Positions 1 to 5,472 are shown, counted from the stretch's first letter. The stretch is 5,472 bases of DNA from Methylovulum sp. (GCA_004299465.1 SCST01000401.1:1-5472), one strand, 5' to 3'. Notes: a model not told the origin generated them from the letters alone. Numbers and translations are program-made.

Positions 1-1366
1 CTTTACACGCCTTGCCCTGCAAGCTGCCAAACACGCGTCCCGGATTAATCGCCATTTCCATGTCCGGCATAATATCCGCTTCACCGACAGTCACCCCCAT
101 CAGTGAAATCCGGTAAGTCGTTGGGTTTAAATCGAGGTTATCCCTGATATGCACCGAAGGAATCAGGAAGCCGAGTTCCTGCGACAATTTTTTCCGCACC
201 CCCTTGATACGAACCATCAACTGCCCGCCCTGATTCTGGTCAACGAGGGAAATCAGGCGATAACCGACCTCAAGCCCGACCACATCGACCGGCATAACAT
301 CGTCCCAACCCAGTTCCGCCGGTTTAGGCGCTTCCGGGACCGGCACCAACGAAGTCCCGGTTTCGGCACGCTCAGCAAGTCTATGGCGCTTATCGATTAA
401 ATAAGCGGAGCCTGCCAGTGCAGAGGCCAAGGTAATAAAAACCAGGTTCGGCATGCCGGGGATAAGCCCCAATGCGCCTATCAGGCCTGCCGTAATCAAC
501 AGCGCTTTCGGGTTTTCAAAGAGTTGCGTGCTGACCTGCTGGCCGATATTCTGGCCGCTGCTGCCCACCTTGGTAACCACCAATGCCGATGCCGACGACA
601 ACAGTAACGACGGGATCTGCGCGACCAGGCCGTCGCCGATCGTCAACAGCACATAAATCTTTCCCGCCTCGGCAAAGCTCAGGTCGTGCTGGCCGACGCC
701 TATCGCCAGTCCGCCGATAATATTGACGAACAGGATGATAATGCCGGCAACGGCGTCGCCCCTGACAAACTTGCTGGCGCCATCCATGGAACCGTAAAAA
801 TCGGCTTCGGTGGCGACTTCGGCCCTCCGTGCGCGCGCTTCGTCCTGCGAGATCAAGCCGGCGTTCAAATCCGCGTCGATCGCCATTTGTTTGCCCGGCA
901 TCGCGTCCAAGGTAAAACGCGCACCGACTTCCGCGACCCGGCCCGCACCTTTCGTGACCACGATAAAATTGATGATGACCAGGATCGCGAATACCACGAG
1001 GCCGACGGCAAAATTGCCGCCGATAACAAACTCGCCGAAAGCCTCAATGACCTTGCCGGCCGCATCGCCGCCATTATGCCCTTCCAGCAGCACTATACGC
1101 GTTGACGCGACATTCAGGGCCAAGCGCAATAGGGTCGCCAGCAGGATAACCGTTGGAAATGACGCAAATTCCAATGGCTTCAGTGTGTACACGACAACCA
1201 GCAGGATGATCAACGAGAACGCGATATTAAACGTAAACAACAGATCCAGTAGAAATGCCGGCAAAGGCAACATGATCATTGCCAGGATCATCATAATGAC
1301 AAAGGGAGCGCCCAGCTCGGCTTTGAGCAAAAACCTTAATCCTGACGTTAACTTATTAATATCCAT
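1..1366 (-). CDS. flhA: Flagellar export apparatus protein FlhA (5' part, cut by window edge)
   Basis: FlhA is the largest inner-membrane protein of the flagellar type III export apparatus. It couples proton flow to export, and its cytoplasmic domain docks chaperone-substrate complexes. I translated 455 codons without a stop; the family is about 690-700 residues, so roughly the last 240 lie beyond position 1. Residues 1-324 are the multi-spanning membrane domain. The FHIPEP signature is at 81-93 (RLALNVASTRIVL). The conserved charged cytoplasmic loop runs about 139-204 and keeps R143, R150, D154 and, in KFVRGD, D204; by alignment from memory these match Salmonella R147, R154, D158 and D208. 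A linker at about 325-358 leads into the start of the cytoplasmic domain, which is complete only to about residue 455 (PGRVFGSLQG near the end). The ATG lies 3 bases after the flhB stop with no clear Shine-Dalgarno, suggesting translational coupling. Identity is secure. Confidence 0.97.
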   Translation of the reverse strand, partial: MDINKLTSGLRFLLKAELGAPFVIMMILAMIMLPLPAFLLDLLFTFNIAFSLIILLVVVYTLKPLEFASFPTVILLATLLRLALNVASTRIVLLEGHNGGDAAGKVIEAFGEFVIGGNFAVGLVVFAILVIINFIVVTKGAGRVAEVGARFTLDAMPGKQMAIDADLNAGLISQDEARARRAEVATEADFYGSMDGASKFVRGDAVAGIIILFVNIIGGLAIGVGQHDLSFAEAGKIYVLLTIGDGLVAQIPSLLLSSASALVVTKVGSSGQNIGQQVSTQLFENPKALLITAGLIGALGLIPGMPNLVFITLASALAGSAYLIDKRHRLAERAETGTSLVPVPEAPKPAELGWDDVMPVDVVGLEVGYRLISLVDQNQGGQLMVRIKGVRKKLSQELGFLIPSVHIRDNLDLNPTTYRISLMGVTVGEADIMPDMEMAINPGRVFGSLQGKACK

Positions 1367-1369
1367 ACA

Positions 1370-2503
1370 TTACCGGTTCTGTTTAAATTCATCGGGGACA
1401 GGAATGTCTTTAGGCGGCATAGGTTCGGCCCAGCGATGTTGACGCGCGGTCTTTAATTGGTAGACATAGGCCAATACCTGGGCGACCGCCAGATACAGCC
1501 CTTTAGGTATTTCCTTATCGAGATCGGTGGAATAATACAAGGCCCTGGCCAATGGCGGGGAAGCCAGCAACGGCACATCCGCCGCTATCGCCAGGTTGCG
1601 GATCTGCGCCGCCATTAAATCGACGCCTTTGGCCACCAGCTTCGGCGCGCCGTTTGAATCCGGGTCGTATTTCAACGCGACGGCATAATGGCTGGGATTG
1701 GTCACAATAACATCCGCCTTCGGCACTTCCGCCATCATGCGGTTTTGCGCCATTTCCATCTGCATCCTGCGCAAACGTCCCTTGACTTCGGGGCTGCCCT
1801 CGGATTCCTTCATTTCGTCCTTGATTTCCTGCAAGGTCATTTTCAGTTTCTTATTGTGCTCCCATAATTGAAAAGGCACGTCAAACATCACGACGGCGCT
1901 TAACGATGCGCTGAGGACCAGGAAACAGTCGCCGATGATGCCCAGGCCGTGGCCGACCGCCTGGGCTATCGGTTCTGCGCCCAGCCCGACCAGCTCATTC
2001 AGGAAGCGCCGGTACAAGGCAAGGGCAACGATAAAAATCAACAAGAATTTAAGCAATGCCTTGACCAGTTCGATCAAGCCGTGCAACGCAAACAACCGGC
2101 CTATCCCTTTGATCGGATCCAGTTTTTCGAATTTGGGCGTAATCGCGTCCCAACTGAACACCCAGCCGCCCAATGCCAGCGGCGCAATGATCGCAACGAC
2201 CACCATCGCAGCCAGGAAGGGCGCAATCAACAACAGGCTGTCGAACATAGCCTGTTTGAAATGGATGATAGGGCTCGCCGCATCAAAAATCATCTCGCGG
2301 CTTAACTGGAACCGGCTGCGCATCATGTTGACCAGGCCTTCCCCGACCCCCCCGCCAAGCATCAAAAACAGCGCGGCGCTGGTCATCAGCATCGCGAAGG
2401 TATTCAGTTCCCTGGAACGGGCAATCTGACCCTTCTTCTGCGCGTCATCGAGGCGCTTACTGGTCGGCTCTTCGGTTTTTTCCTGATCTGAATCTTCAGC
2501 CAT
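1370..2503 (-). CDS. flhB: Flagellar export switch protein FlhB
   Basis: FlhB sits at the export gate and switches substrate class from rod/hook to filament proteins after cleaving itself. The 377-residue product is close to the usual length. The start MAEDSDQEKTEEPTSKRLDD and the following QIARSREL are characteristic. Membrane segments are seen at about 36-54, 88-115, 145-163 and 188-206, followed by a charged cytoplasmic linker (about 215-262). The autocleavage site is at 269-272 but reads Asn-Pro-Ser-His (codons AAT CCC AGC CAT) instead of the usual Asn-Pro-Thr-His; N269 and P270, between which cleavage occurs, are intact. The C-terminus ends in a proline-rich tail (EPMPPKDIPVPDEF), usual for flagellar rather than injectisome homologues. 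The ATG begins 3 bases after the fliR stop, and the stop is 3 bases before flhA, so it is within one operon. Confidence 0.98.
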   Translation of the reverse strand: MAEDSDQEKTEEPTSKRLDDAQKKGQIARSRELNTFAMLMTSAALFLMLGGGVGEGLVNMMRSRFQLSREMIFDAASPIIHFKQAMFDSLLLIAPFLAAMVVVAIIAPLALGGWVFSWDAITPKFEKLDPIKGIGRLFALHGLIELVKALLKFLLIFIVALALYRRFLNELVGLGAEPIAQAVGHGLGIIGDCFLVLSASLSAVVMFDVPFQLWEHNKKLKMTLQEIKDEMKESEGSPEVKGRLRRMQMEMAQNRMMAEVPKADVIVTNPSHYAVALKYDPDSNGAPKLVAKGVDLMAAQIRNLAIAADVPLLASPPLARALYYSTDLDKEIPKGLYLAVAQVLAYVYQLKTARQHRWAEPMPPKDIPVPDEFKQNR

Positions 2504-2506
2504 AAT

Positions 2507-3280
2507 CTACACGCGCAGCAATTTCTCGATTAAATCGTAGGCATCGGTCAGAACCCCTGAAAATTGGTCCAGCACATTCGTCAAGGTCAGCCAAATCAAC
2601 AGGATGCCCAGCAATAAAGTGATCGGGAAACCTACCGAAAAAATATTCAGTTGCGGCGCCGCCCGCGCCGCAACGCCAAAACTGATATTGACCAGCAATA
2701 AACTGATAATAACCGGCATCGATAGCAGCAGGCCGCCGGCAAACATGCGGCTGCTCCAGGCCGCGACAACCCACAAGTCGTTTGTACTCAAGCCGTCAAT
2801 ACCTATCGGCAAGGTCACGAAACTGTCCAGCAACATTTTTATCAGCAGTAAATGGCCGTCCAAACCTAAAAAAACCAACGTCGTCGTCATGACATAAAAT
2901 TGCGCAACGACCGGCACCTGCTGGCCGTTTTCAGGATCGACCATAGACGCAAAACCCAGCCCCATGCCCAAAGCGACGCCCTGTCCTGCGAAAACGACGG
3001 TGGCAAATACCATTTGCACAATAAAGCCCGTCACCAGGCCTATCACCACCTGTTGCATCGCAATCATCACGCCGGTATAGCTGAACATTTCAACGGTCGC
3101 CAACGGCGGCAATAACGGCACCACAAAAAACGTCATCGCCAACGAAAGAATCAGCCTGGCCCTCGCCGGCACCGCTCGCATGCTGATCAGCGGCATCGCA
3201 ACAAACATCGCGCCAATACGCATTAACGGCCAGATAAATGACGCGACCCATCCCAGGATTTCTGTTTCGCTGATGTTCAC
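2507..3280 (-). CDS. fliR: Flagellar export gate protein FliR
   Basis: FliR is the single-copy subunit that completes the FliP5-FliQ4-FliR1 helical export gate in the basal body. The product has 257 residues, near the family norm of about 260. It is very hydrophobic, with segments at about 10-30, 42-60, 70-93, 125-150, 172-197 and 213-237. Conserved family stretches are visible: GLGFASMVDP at 107-116 and FGVAARAAPQLNIF at 201-214, followed by the GFPI turn. The start is GTG (reading MNISETEILG), 4 bases after the fliQ TAG stop (TAG CACA GTG); no good Shine-Dalgarno is present, so coupling to fliQ is likely. It is followed after 3 bases by flhB. Nothing about length or motifs suggests damage. 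Confidence 0.97.
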   Translation of the reverse strand: MNISETEILGWVASFIWPLMRIGAMFVAMPLISMRAVPARARLILSLAMTFFVVPLLPPLATVEMFSYTGVMIAMQQVVIGLVTGFIVQMVFATVVFAGQGVALGMGLGFASMVDPENGQQVPVVAQFYVMTTTLVFLGLDGHLLLIKMLLDSFVTLPIGIDGLSTNDLWVVAAWSSRMFAGGLLLSMPVIISLLLVNISFGVAARAAPQLNIFSVGFPITLLLGILLIWLTLTNVLDQFSGVLTDAYDLIEKLLRV

Positions 3281-3284
3281 TGTG

Positions 3285-3554
3285 CTAGCCGATTAAATGC
3301 GGGATCTCCCTGATGAGTTCCTGGAAATAATCCACGAACATTTGCAGCATCCCCGGCCCCATAATCAGCAATACCAGGCCGATGATGATGAGTTTGGGCA
3401 CGAAGGTCAGCGTCGCTTCGTTAATCTGCGTGGCCGCCTGGAACATCGCAATCACCAGGCCTATCGCGAGGGACGGCAGCAGCAGCGGCGCCGTCAGTTT
3501 AATCGCGACCATCATCGCATCCTGGCTTACCCTGTAAATAATCTCCGGCGTCAT
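3285..3554 (-). CDS. fliQ: Flagellar export gate protein FliQ
   Basis: FliQ is the small helical-hairpin subunit, four copies of which pack around FliP and FliR in the export gate. The 89-residue product has the standard family length. It starts MTPEIIYRVSQDA, has a first membrane helix at about 14-37 and a second at about 54-73. Between them lies the conserved FQAATQINEATLTFVPK (38-54), including K54. It ends IPHLIG, again as in known FliQ proteins. The ATG start has a good Shine-Dalgarno (GGGAGA, 6 bases upstream), unlike fliR, flhB and flhA. That matters because fliQ is separated from fliP by 178 bases carrying a palindromic insertion, so it cannot rely on coupling to fliP translation. Confidence 0.98.
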   Translation of the reverse strand: MTPEIIYRVSQDAMMVAIKLTAPLLLPSLAIGLVIAMFQAATQINEATLTFVPKLIIIGLVLLIMGPGMLQMFVDYFQELIREIPHLIG

Positions 3555-3560
3555 GGCTTA

Positions 3561-3566
3561 TCTCCC
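3561..3566 (-). promoter_or_regulatory. Ribosome binding site of fliQ
   Basis: GGGAGA read on the minus strand, 6 bases before the fliQ ATG. It fixes the fliQ start and lets fliQ initiate independently of fliP despite the element inserted between them. Confidence 0.7.
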
Positions 3567-3577
3567 GTCATTAGCGA

Positions 3578-3585
3578 CATGTCGA
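3578..3585. repeat. Left copy of probable 8-base target-site duplication
   Basis: CATGTCGA directly abuts the left end of the palindromic element; CATGCCGA directly abuts its right end (3709-3716). They match at 7 of 8 positions in direct orientation. This is what an 8-base target duplication with one later substitution would look like. Eight bases is the known duplication length for the IS66 family. Confidence 0.5.
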
Positions 3586-3708
3586 GTAACTGTTCAGCTC
3601 TTTGCCTGATGCGTAGGGCGTGCTGCGCGCGCCTACTCCGGTGTGTGGATAACGTGCCGGTCCGTTGATGGCGCGCACAGCACGCCCAGCAAGGGGTTGA
3701 ATAGTTAC
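3586..3708. mobile_element. Palindromic MITE-like element between fliP and fliQ, IS66-like ends
   Basis: This 123-base element has nested inverted repeats. The outer arms are 3586-3605 and 3689-3708: the ends read GTAACTGTTCA and TGAATAGTTAC, and 16 of 20 positions match. The inner arms are 3616-3633 and 3670-3687 (GGGCGTGCTGCGCGCGCC against GGCGCGCACAGCACGCCC), with 17 of 18 matching. A 10-base stretch against one base separates the arms, and a 36-base loop caps them. All four outer mismatches would be G-U pairs in plus-strand RNA; the one inner mismatch would be G-U in minus-strand RNA. The element holds no credible gene. GTAA termini and a flanking 8-base near-duplication fit a non-autonomous derivative of an IS66-type transposon; that family assignment is inference. 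It separates two genes usually adjacent, and transcribed copies could form a strong hairpin that lowers or processes the downstream mRNA. Confidence 0.6.
3644..3652 (-). other. Exact DnaA-box 9-mer in the loop of the palindromic element
   Basis: The minus strand reads TTATCCACA, identical to the high-affinity DnaA box of gammaproteobacterial origins. It lies in the loop between the inner arms of the palindromic element. One isolated box does not make an origin, and it may be coincidence; no second exact box was noticed nearby. Confidence 0.35.
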
Positions 3709-3716
3709 CATGCCGA
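3709..3716. repeat. Right copy of probable 8-base target-site duplication
   Basis: CATGCCGA abuts the right end of the palindromic element and matches the left flank CATGTCGA (3578-3585) at 7 of 8 positions. Removing the element and one copy would leave about 47 bases between fliP and fliQ. Confidence 0.5.
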
Positions 3717-3742
3717 TCAACCAACATGCCAATCAACCAACA
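3711..3742. repeat. 16-base tandem duplication spanning the fliP stop
   Basis: TGCCGATCAACCAACA (3711-3726) is followed at once by TGCCAATCAACCAACA (3727-3742), differing at one base. The fliP TGA (3733-3735) lies in the second copy, so the other copy is untranslated sequence just past the gene end. It probably arose by slippage; it overlaps the right target-site copy of the neighbouring element. Confidence 0.75.
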
Positions 3743-4482
3743 TAAAAACTTGCAGCCAACATTTCCATGATCAAAGACCAACCGTCGGCGAGGACAAACA
3801 ACATTATTTTAAACGGCAGCGATATCACCATCGGCGACAGCATCATCATGCCCATCGACATCAGTACGCTGGAGACGACCAGGTCGATAATTAAAAACGG
3901 CAGGAAGATAATAAAACCGATCTGGAAAGCCGTTTTTAATTCGCTGGTCACATAAGCCGGCAGCAGTAGCGAAAACGGCACATCATCGGCGGATTGCAAT
4001 TCAGCCTTACCGGAAATCCTGATAAACATCTCCAGGTCGGCTTCCCGTGTCTGTTTCAGCATGAATTGCCGGAAGGGTTCCGAGGCATTCTTAAGCGCGG
4101 TGGGGGCGTCAATTTTTTCTTCGAGGTACGGCTGAACCGCGTCGGTATTTACCTTATCGAACACCGGCATCATAATGAAAATGGTCAGGAACAGCGACAA
4201 ACCCAGCAATATCTGGTTACTCGGCGCCTGTCCGGTGCCCAGGGCCTGGCGCAGCAAGCTTAAGACGATCATGATGCGGGTAAACGAGGTCATCGCCAGC
4301 AATAATGACGGTAATAACGTCAACATCGTCATTAACGCCAGGATCTGGATCGTGACACTGTAGTTCTGGCCGCCTTGCGCATTGGTGCTCACGGTGACCG
4401 CATCGATGCCCGAAGCCGCAAAGGCCGGCATTGCCGACAGCAAAAAAGCCAGCATAACGAAGAAGAGATGGCGCACGATCAT
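3733..4482 (-). CDS. fliP: Flagellar export gate protein FliP
   Basis: FliP forms the five-subunit core of the export gate through which flagellar proteins cross the inner membrane. From the ATG at 4482 the product is 249 residues, against 245 for E. coli. Residues 1-22 are a classic signal peptide (MIVRHLFFVMLAFLLSAMPA, cleavage likely after AFA); FliP is one of the few export-gate proteins with a cleaved signal. Family blocks are clear: TSFTRIMIVLSLLRQALGTG (65-84), MLKQTREADLEMF (131-143), LLPAYVTSELKTAFQIGF (163-180), and the methionine loop GMMML (201-205), the gate gasket. It ends SFYVG, like SFYS in E. coli. An in-frame GTG at 4539 would add 19 residues ahead of the signal peptide; I prefer the ATG, although neither has a convincing Shine-Dalgarno. 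No fliO lies upstream, and the gap to fliQ is unusually long. Confidence 0.96.
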   Translation of the reverse strand: MIVRHLFFVMLAFLLSAMPAFAASGIDAVTVSTNAQGGQNYSVTIQILALMTMLTLLPSLLLAMTSFTRIMIVLSLLRQALGTGQAPSNQILLGLSLFLTIFIMMPVFDKVNTDAVQPYLEEKIDAPTALKNASEPFRQFMLKQTREADLEMFIRISGKAELQSADDVPFSLLLPAYVTSELKTAFQIGFIIFLPFLIIDLVVSSVLMSMGMMMLSPMVISLPFKIMLFVLADGWSLIMEMLAASFYVG

Positions 4483-4545
4483 AGTGACAGGATTAGCATT
4501 GGCCGGAATACTCTCCAGGGCGTAAAAGAAAAAAGACACGGTAGA

Positions 4546-4575
4546 TTAAAAGTGCGTAGAAAGTGCATCGGTCAT
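4546..4575 (-). other. Nine-codon open frame in the fliP leader, in frame with fliP
   Basis: ATG at 4575 reads MTDALSTHF then TAA (4548-4546). It lies in the same frame as fliP, and only two codons separate its stop from the possible GTG start at 4539. An AGGAGG sits 14 bases upstream. It could be a leader peptide that brings ribosomes to fliP, a decayed upstream start of fliP, or chance. No similarity can be judged at this length. Confidence 0.3.
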
Positions 4576-4589
4576 GATGGATTAATACA

Positions 4590-4595
4590 CCTCCT
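4590..4595 (-). promoter_or_regulatory. Strong Shine-Dalgarno (AGGAGG) upstream of fliP
   Basis: The minus strand reads AGGAGGTG, the best ribosome-binding match noticed in the window. It lies 14 bases before the ATG of the short leader frame, but about 50 and 107 bases before the two possible fliP starts. The spacing to the leader ATG is longer than ideal. Its first two bases are also the last two of the hairpin arm at 4594-4598. Confidence 0.5.
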
Positions 4596-4607
4596 GCGTT
4601 AGCGCAG
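4594..4607 (-). other. Small hairpin abutting the leader Shine-Dalgarno
   Basis: CTGCG-CTAA-CGCAG on the minus strand is a perfect 5-base stem with a 4-base loop. Its 3' arm overlaps the start of AGGAGG, so folding could slightly limit access to it. There is no following T run, so it is not an intrinsic terminator. Confidence 0.3.
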
Positions 4608-4691
4608 CCTATGCCCCGAATTGAGCAGGCACAAGGAGTGGGTTTAAATTCAAGCTATCGCTTAAACTGTGGACCAGGTTTTGCGCATGTA

Positions 4692-5231
4692 TCAACGCTC
4701 GGAAATACGCATTTCGCCATGATCTTGCTCTATATTAAATTGCTCCAATACGCTCATACCCAGTAAAGGTTGACTTAAATTCGGCAGGATCATCACGCCG
4801 ACATTTTTTAGCTGGAAAGGCCCAAATTTAAGCGTCGGCGCAGTCGCCAAACAGCCTTTAATAGAACCATTAGCGGTATGCATGGTGACTTTATCGGCTT
4901 TACAAGCAATTTTTGCCGCTACGGCAAATGAATCAGACAAGGCGACACCGCTTGCGCCTGTGTCAATTAAAAACGTAAGCGCCGCGCCATTAACCGCGCC
5001 TTCTAAAAAATAATGCCCACTTTTTCCTTGCCTTATACTCGTTTTTTTTTGTTCGCGACCCGGCTCTTCCCAGCTGGAAACGGTTTGCCCTTCGTCAAGA
5101 CACGGCGATTTTTTATAAATCGTTTCCCCTTCGGGATTTTTACATTTATATATCATCCCCTCGCTCCACGCACTCGGGCTTATTGTGCTTAGCGTGGCTA
5201 AAACCAGCAATGGCTGCATAATTTTTTGCAT
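4692..5231 (-). CDS. Secreted DUF4124 plus retropepsin-like aspartic protease
   Basis: From the ATG at 5231 the product is 179 residues. It opens with a signal peptide (MQKIMQPLLVLATLSTISPS, cleavage near AWS-EG), so it should act in the periplasm. Residues about 25-52 (MIYKCKNPEGETIYKKSPC) fit the short DUF4124 domain. After a basic linker, residues 71-179 form one retropepsin-like domain: the catalytic triad is Asp-Thr-Gly at 90-92 within FLIDTGASGVALS, and LLGMSVLEQFNI near the end matches the second conserved block of the TIGR02281-type clan AA proteases. With a single DTG it would need to dimerise to be active. An ATG at 5282 adds 17 hydrophilic residues; I reject it because the signal peptide starts at the later ATG, which has AAGAGA just upstream. 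The gene looks more AT-rich than the flagellar genes. Substrate is unknown. Confidence 0.85.
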   Translation of the reverse strand: MQKIMQPLLVLATLSTISPSAWSEGMIYKCKNPEGETIYKKSPCLDEGQTVSSWEEPGREQKKTSIRQGKSGHYFLEGAVNGAALTFLIDTGASGVALSDSFAVAAKIACKADKVTMHTANGSIKGCLATAPTLKFGPFQLKNVGVMILPNLSQPLLGMSVLEQFNIEQDHGEMRISER

Positions 5232-5250
5232 GAGCGTCTCTTTTGTCGCT

Positions 5251-5279
5251 GTATTAATATGAGGATTTAAGTCTCTCAA
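5251..5279 (-). promoter_or_regulatory. Possible sigma-70-type promoter of the aspartic protease gene
   Basis: TTGAGA (5279-5274) is 5 of 6 to the -35 consensus, then 17 bases, then TAATAC (5256-5251), a poor -10; a shifted TATTAA is an alternative with a shorter spacer. Transcription would begin about 15-20 bases before the ATG at 5231, which would exclude the longer start at 5282. This is weak evidence. Confidence 0.3.
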
Positions 5280-5347
5280 CATTCCGTTAGGCCATTTTCA
5301 ACACACGATAATTTTCGCAACGGCTCAGGCGGCATGCCCTGGGCAAA

Positions 5348-5472
5348 CTATGCATCAGGGCGGGTTTTCATCGCCTGCATCAGTTTTTGTGCAAATCCGC
5401 TTCCGTTCGCAGCAGGCCCGGCGTCTTCACGAAGCAGGCAATCGTCGCCCTCCAGGACCAGCAAGGTTTCAA
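5348..5472 (-). CDS. C-terminal end of an unidentified protein (partial)
   Basis: A frame enters from the right edge and gives 40 residues before a TAG at 5350-5348. It begins ETLLVLEGDDCLLRED, then a Gly/Ala/Asn-rich turn, and ends with a short amphipathic stretch FAQKLMQAMKTRPDA. The other two minus frames here are broken by stops. The alternating hydrophobic strand followed by a helical tail could be the end of an AbrB/MazE-like antitoxin or another small protein, but this is a guess and I do not recognise the family. It is on the same strand as the protease gene, 116 bases upstream of that gene's start. Confidence 0.45.
   Translation of the reverse strand, partial: ETLLVLEGDDCLLREDAGPAANGSGFAQKLMQAMKTRPDA

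Noticed and set aside
810..1442. 210-codon plus-strand open frame opposite flhA
   Set aside because: It is antisense to a clear FlhA reading frame including the FHIPEP signature; its translation is Ser/Arg/Thr-rich low-complexity with no recognisable domain.
1935..2429. 164-codon plus-strand open frame opposite flhB
   Set aside because: It mirrors the conserved FlhB membrane region and shows no family features of its own.
3586..3708. Rho-independent terminator between fliP and fliQ
   Set aside because: The stems are long and GC-rich, but no T run follows on the minus strand, the ends are AT-rich inverted repeats with flanking direct repeats, and fliQ needs read-through from upstream; a mobile element explains it better.
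3551..3781. 76-codon minus-strand frame bridging fliP and fliQ
   Set aside because: It starts inside fliP in another frame and runs through the palindromic element; the sequence is Cys/Arg-rich and explained by the inverted repeats.
1..4482. Injectisome (virulence type III secretion) rather than flagellar genes
   Set aside because: FliP has a signal peptide, FlhB has the flagellar-type N-terminus and proline-rich tail, and the gene order fliP-fliQ-fliR-flhB-flhA is the flagellar one.
4601..4620. GG-N10-GC pattern resembling a sigma-54 promoter before fliP
   Set aside because: The spacing fits, but neither half matches TGGCAC or TTGC well, and the -12 part falls inside the small hairpin; too weak to call.
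4645..4670. Imperfect inverted repeat after the protease gene as a terminator
   Set aside because: On the minus strand the pairing is only 4 plus 4 bases with a 6-base bulge and has no following T run.

Overview
This window is most likely from a flagellated gammaproteobacterium. Base composition is close to even GC. The FlhA, FlhB, FliP, FliQ and FliR sequences read like those of polar-flagellated gammaproteobacteria, and the gene order fliP-fliQ-fliR-flhB-flhA is typical of that group. I cannot fix the genus from this window; a methanotroph-like gammaproteobacterium is only a guess.

All recognised genes are on the minus strand, so the transcript reads from high to low coordinates. From right to left there is: the last 40 codons of an unidentified gene (5348-5472); a small secreted DUF4124 plus retropepsin-like aspartic protease (4692-5231); a 209-base gap with a strong Shine-Dalgarno sequence and a 9-codon open frame but no fliO; and then fliP (3733-4482), fliQ (3285-3554), fliR (2507-3280), flhB (1370-2503) and the first 455 codons of flhA, which runs off the left edge.

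The five flagellar genes encode the integral-membrane part of the flagellar type III export apparatus. FliP, FliQ and FliR form the helical export gate, FlhB is the self-cleaving substrate-specificity switch, and FlhA is the proton-coupled export component and chaperone docking platform. fliQ, fliR, flhB and flhA are separated by only 3-4 bases, so they are almost certainly cotranscribed and probably translationally coupled.

The exception to this tight packing is the 178-base fliP-fliQ gap. It holds a 123-base palindromic element (3586-3708) that begins GTAAC, ends GTTAC, and is flanked by a 7-of-8 direct repeat. This looks like a non-autonomous miniature transposable element with IS66-like ends, and its loop carries an exact DnaA-box 9-mer. 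Other points of note are an NPSH instead of NPTH autocleavage motif in FlhB, the missing fliO, and the protease gene beside fliP. I see no wholly new system here: it is a standard export-gate operon with some unusual local details.
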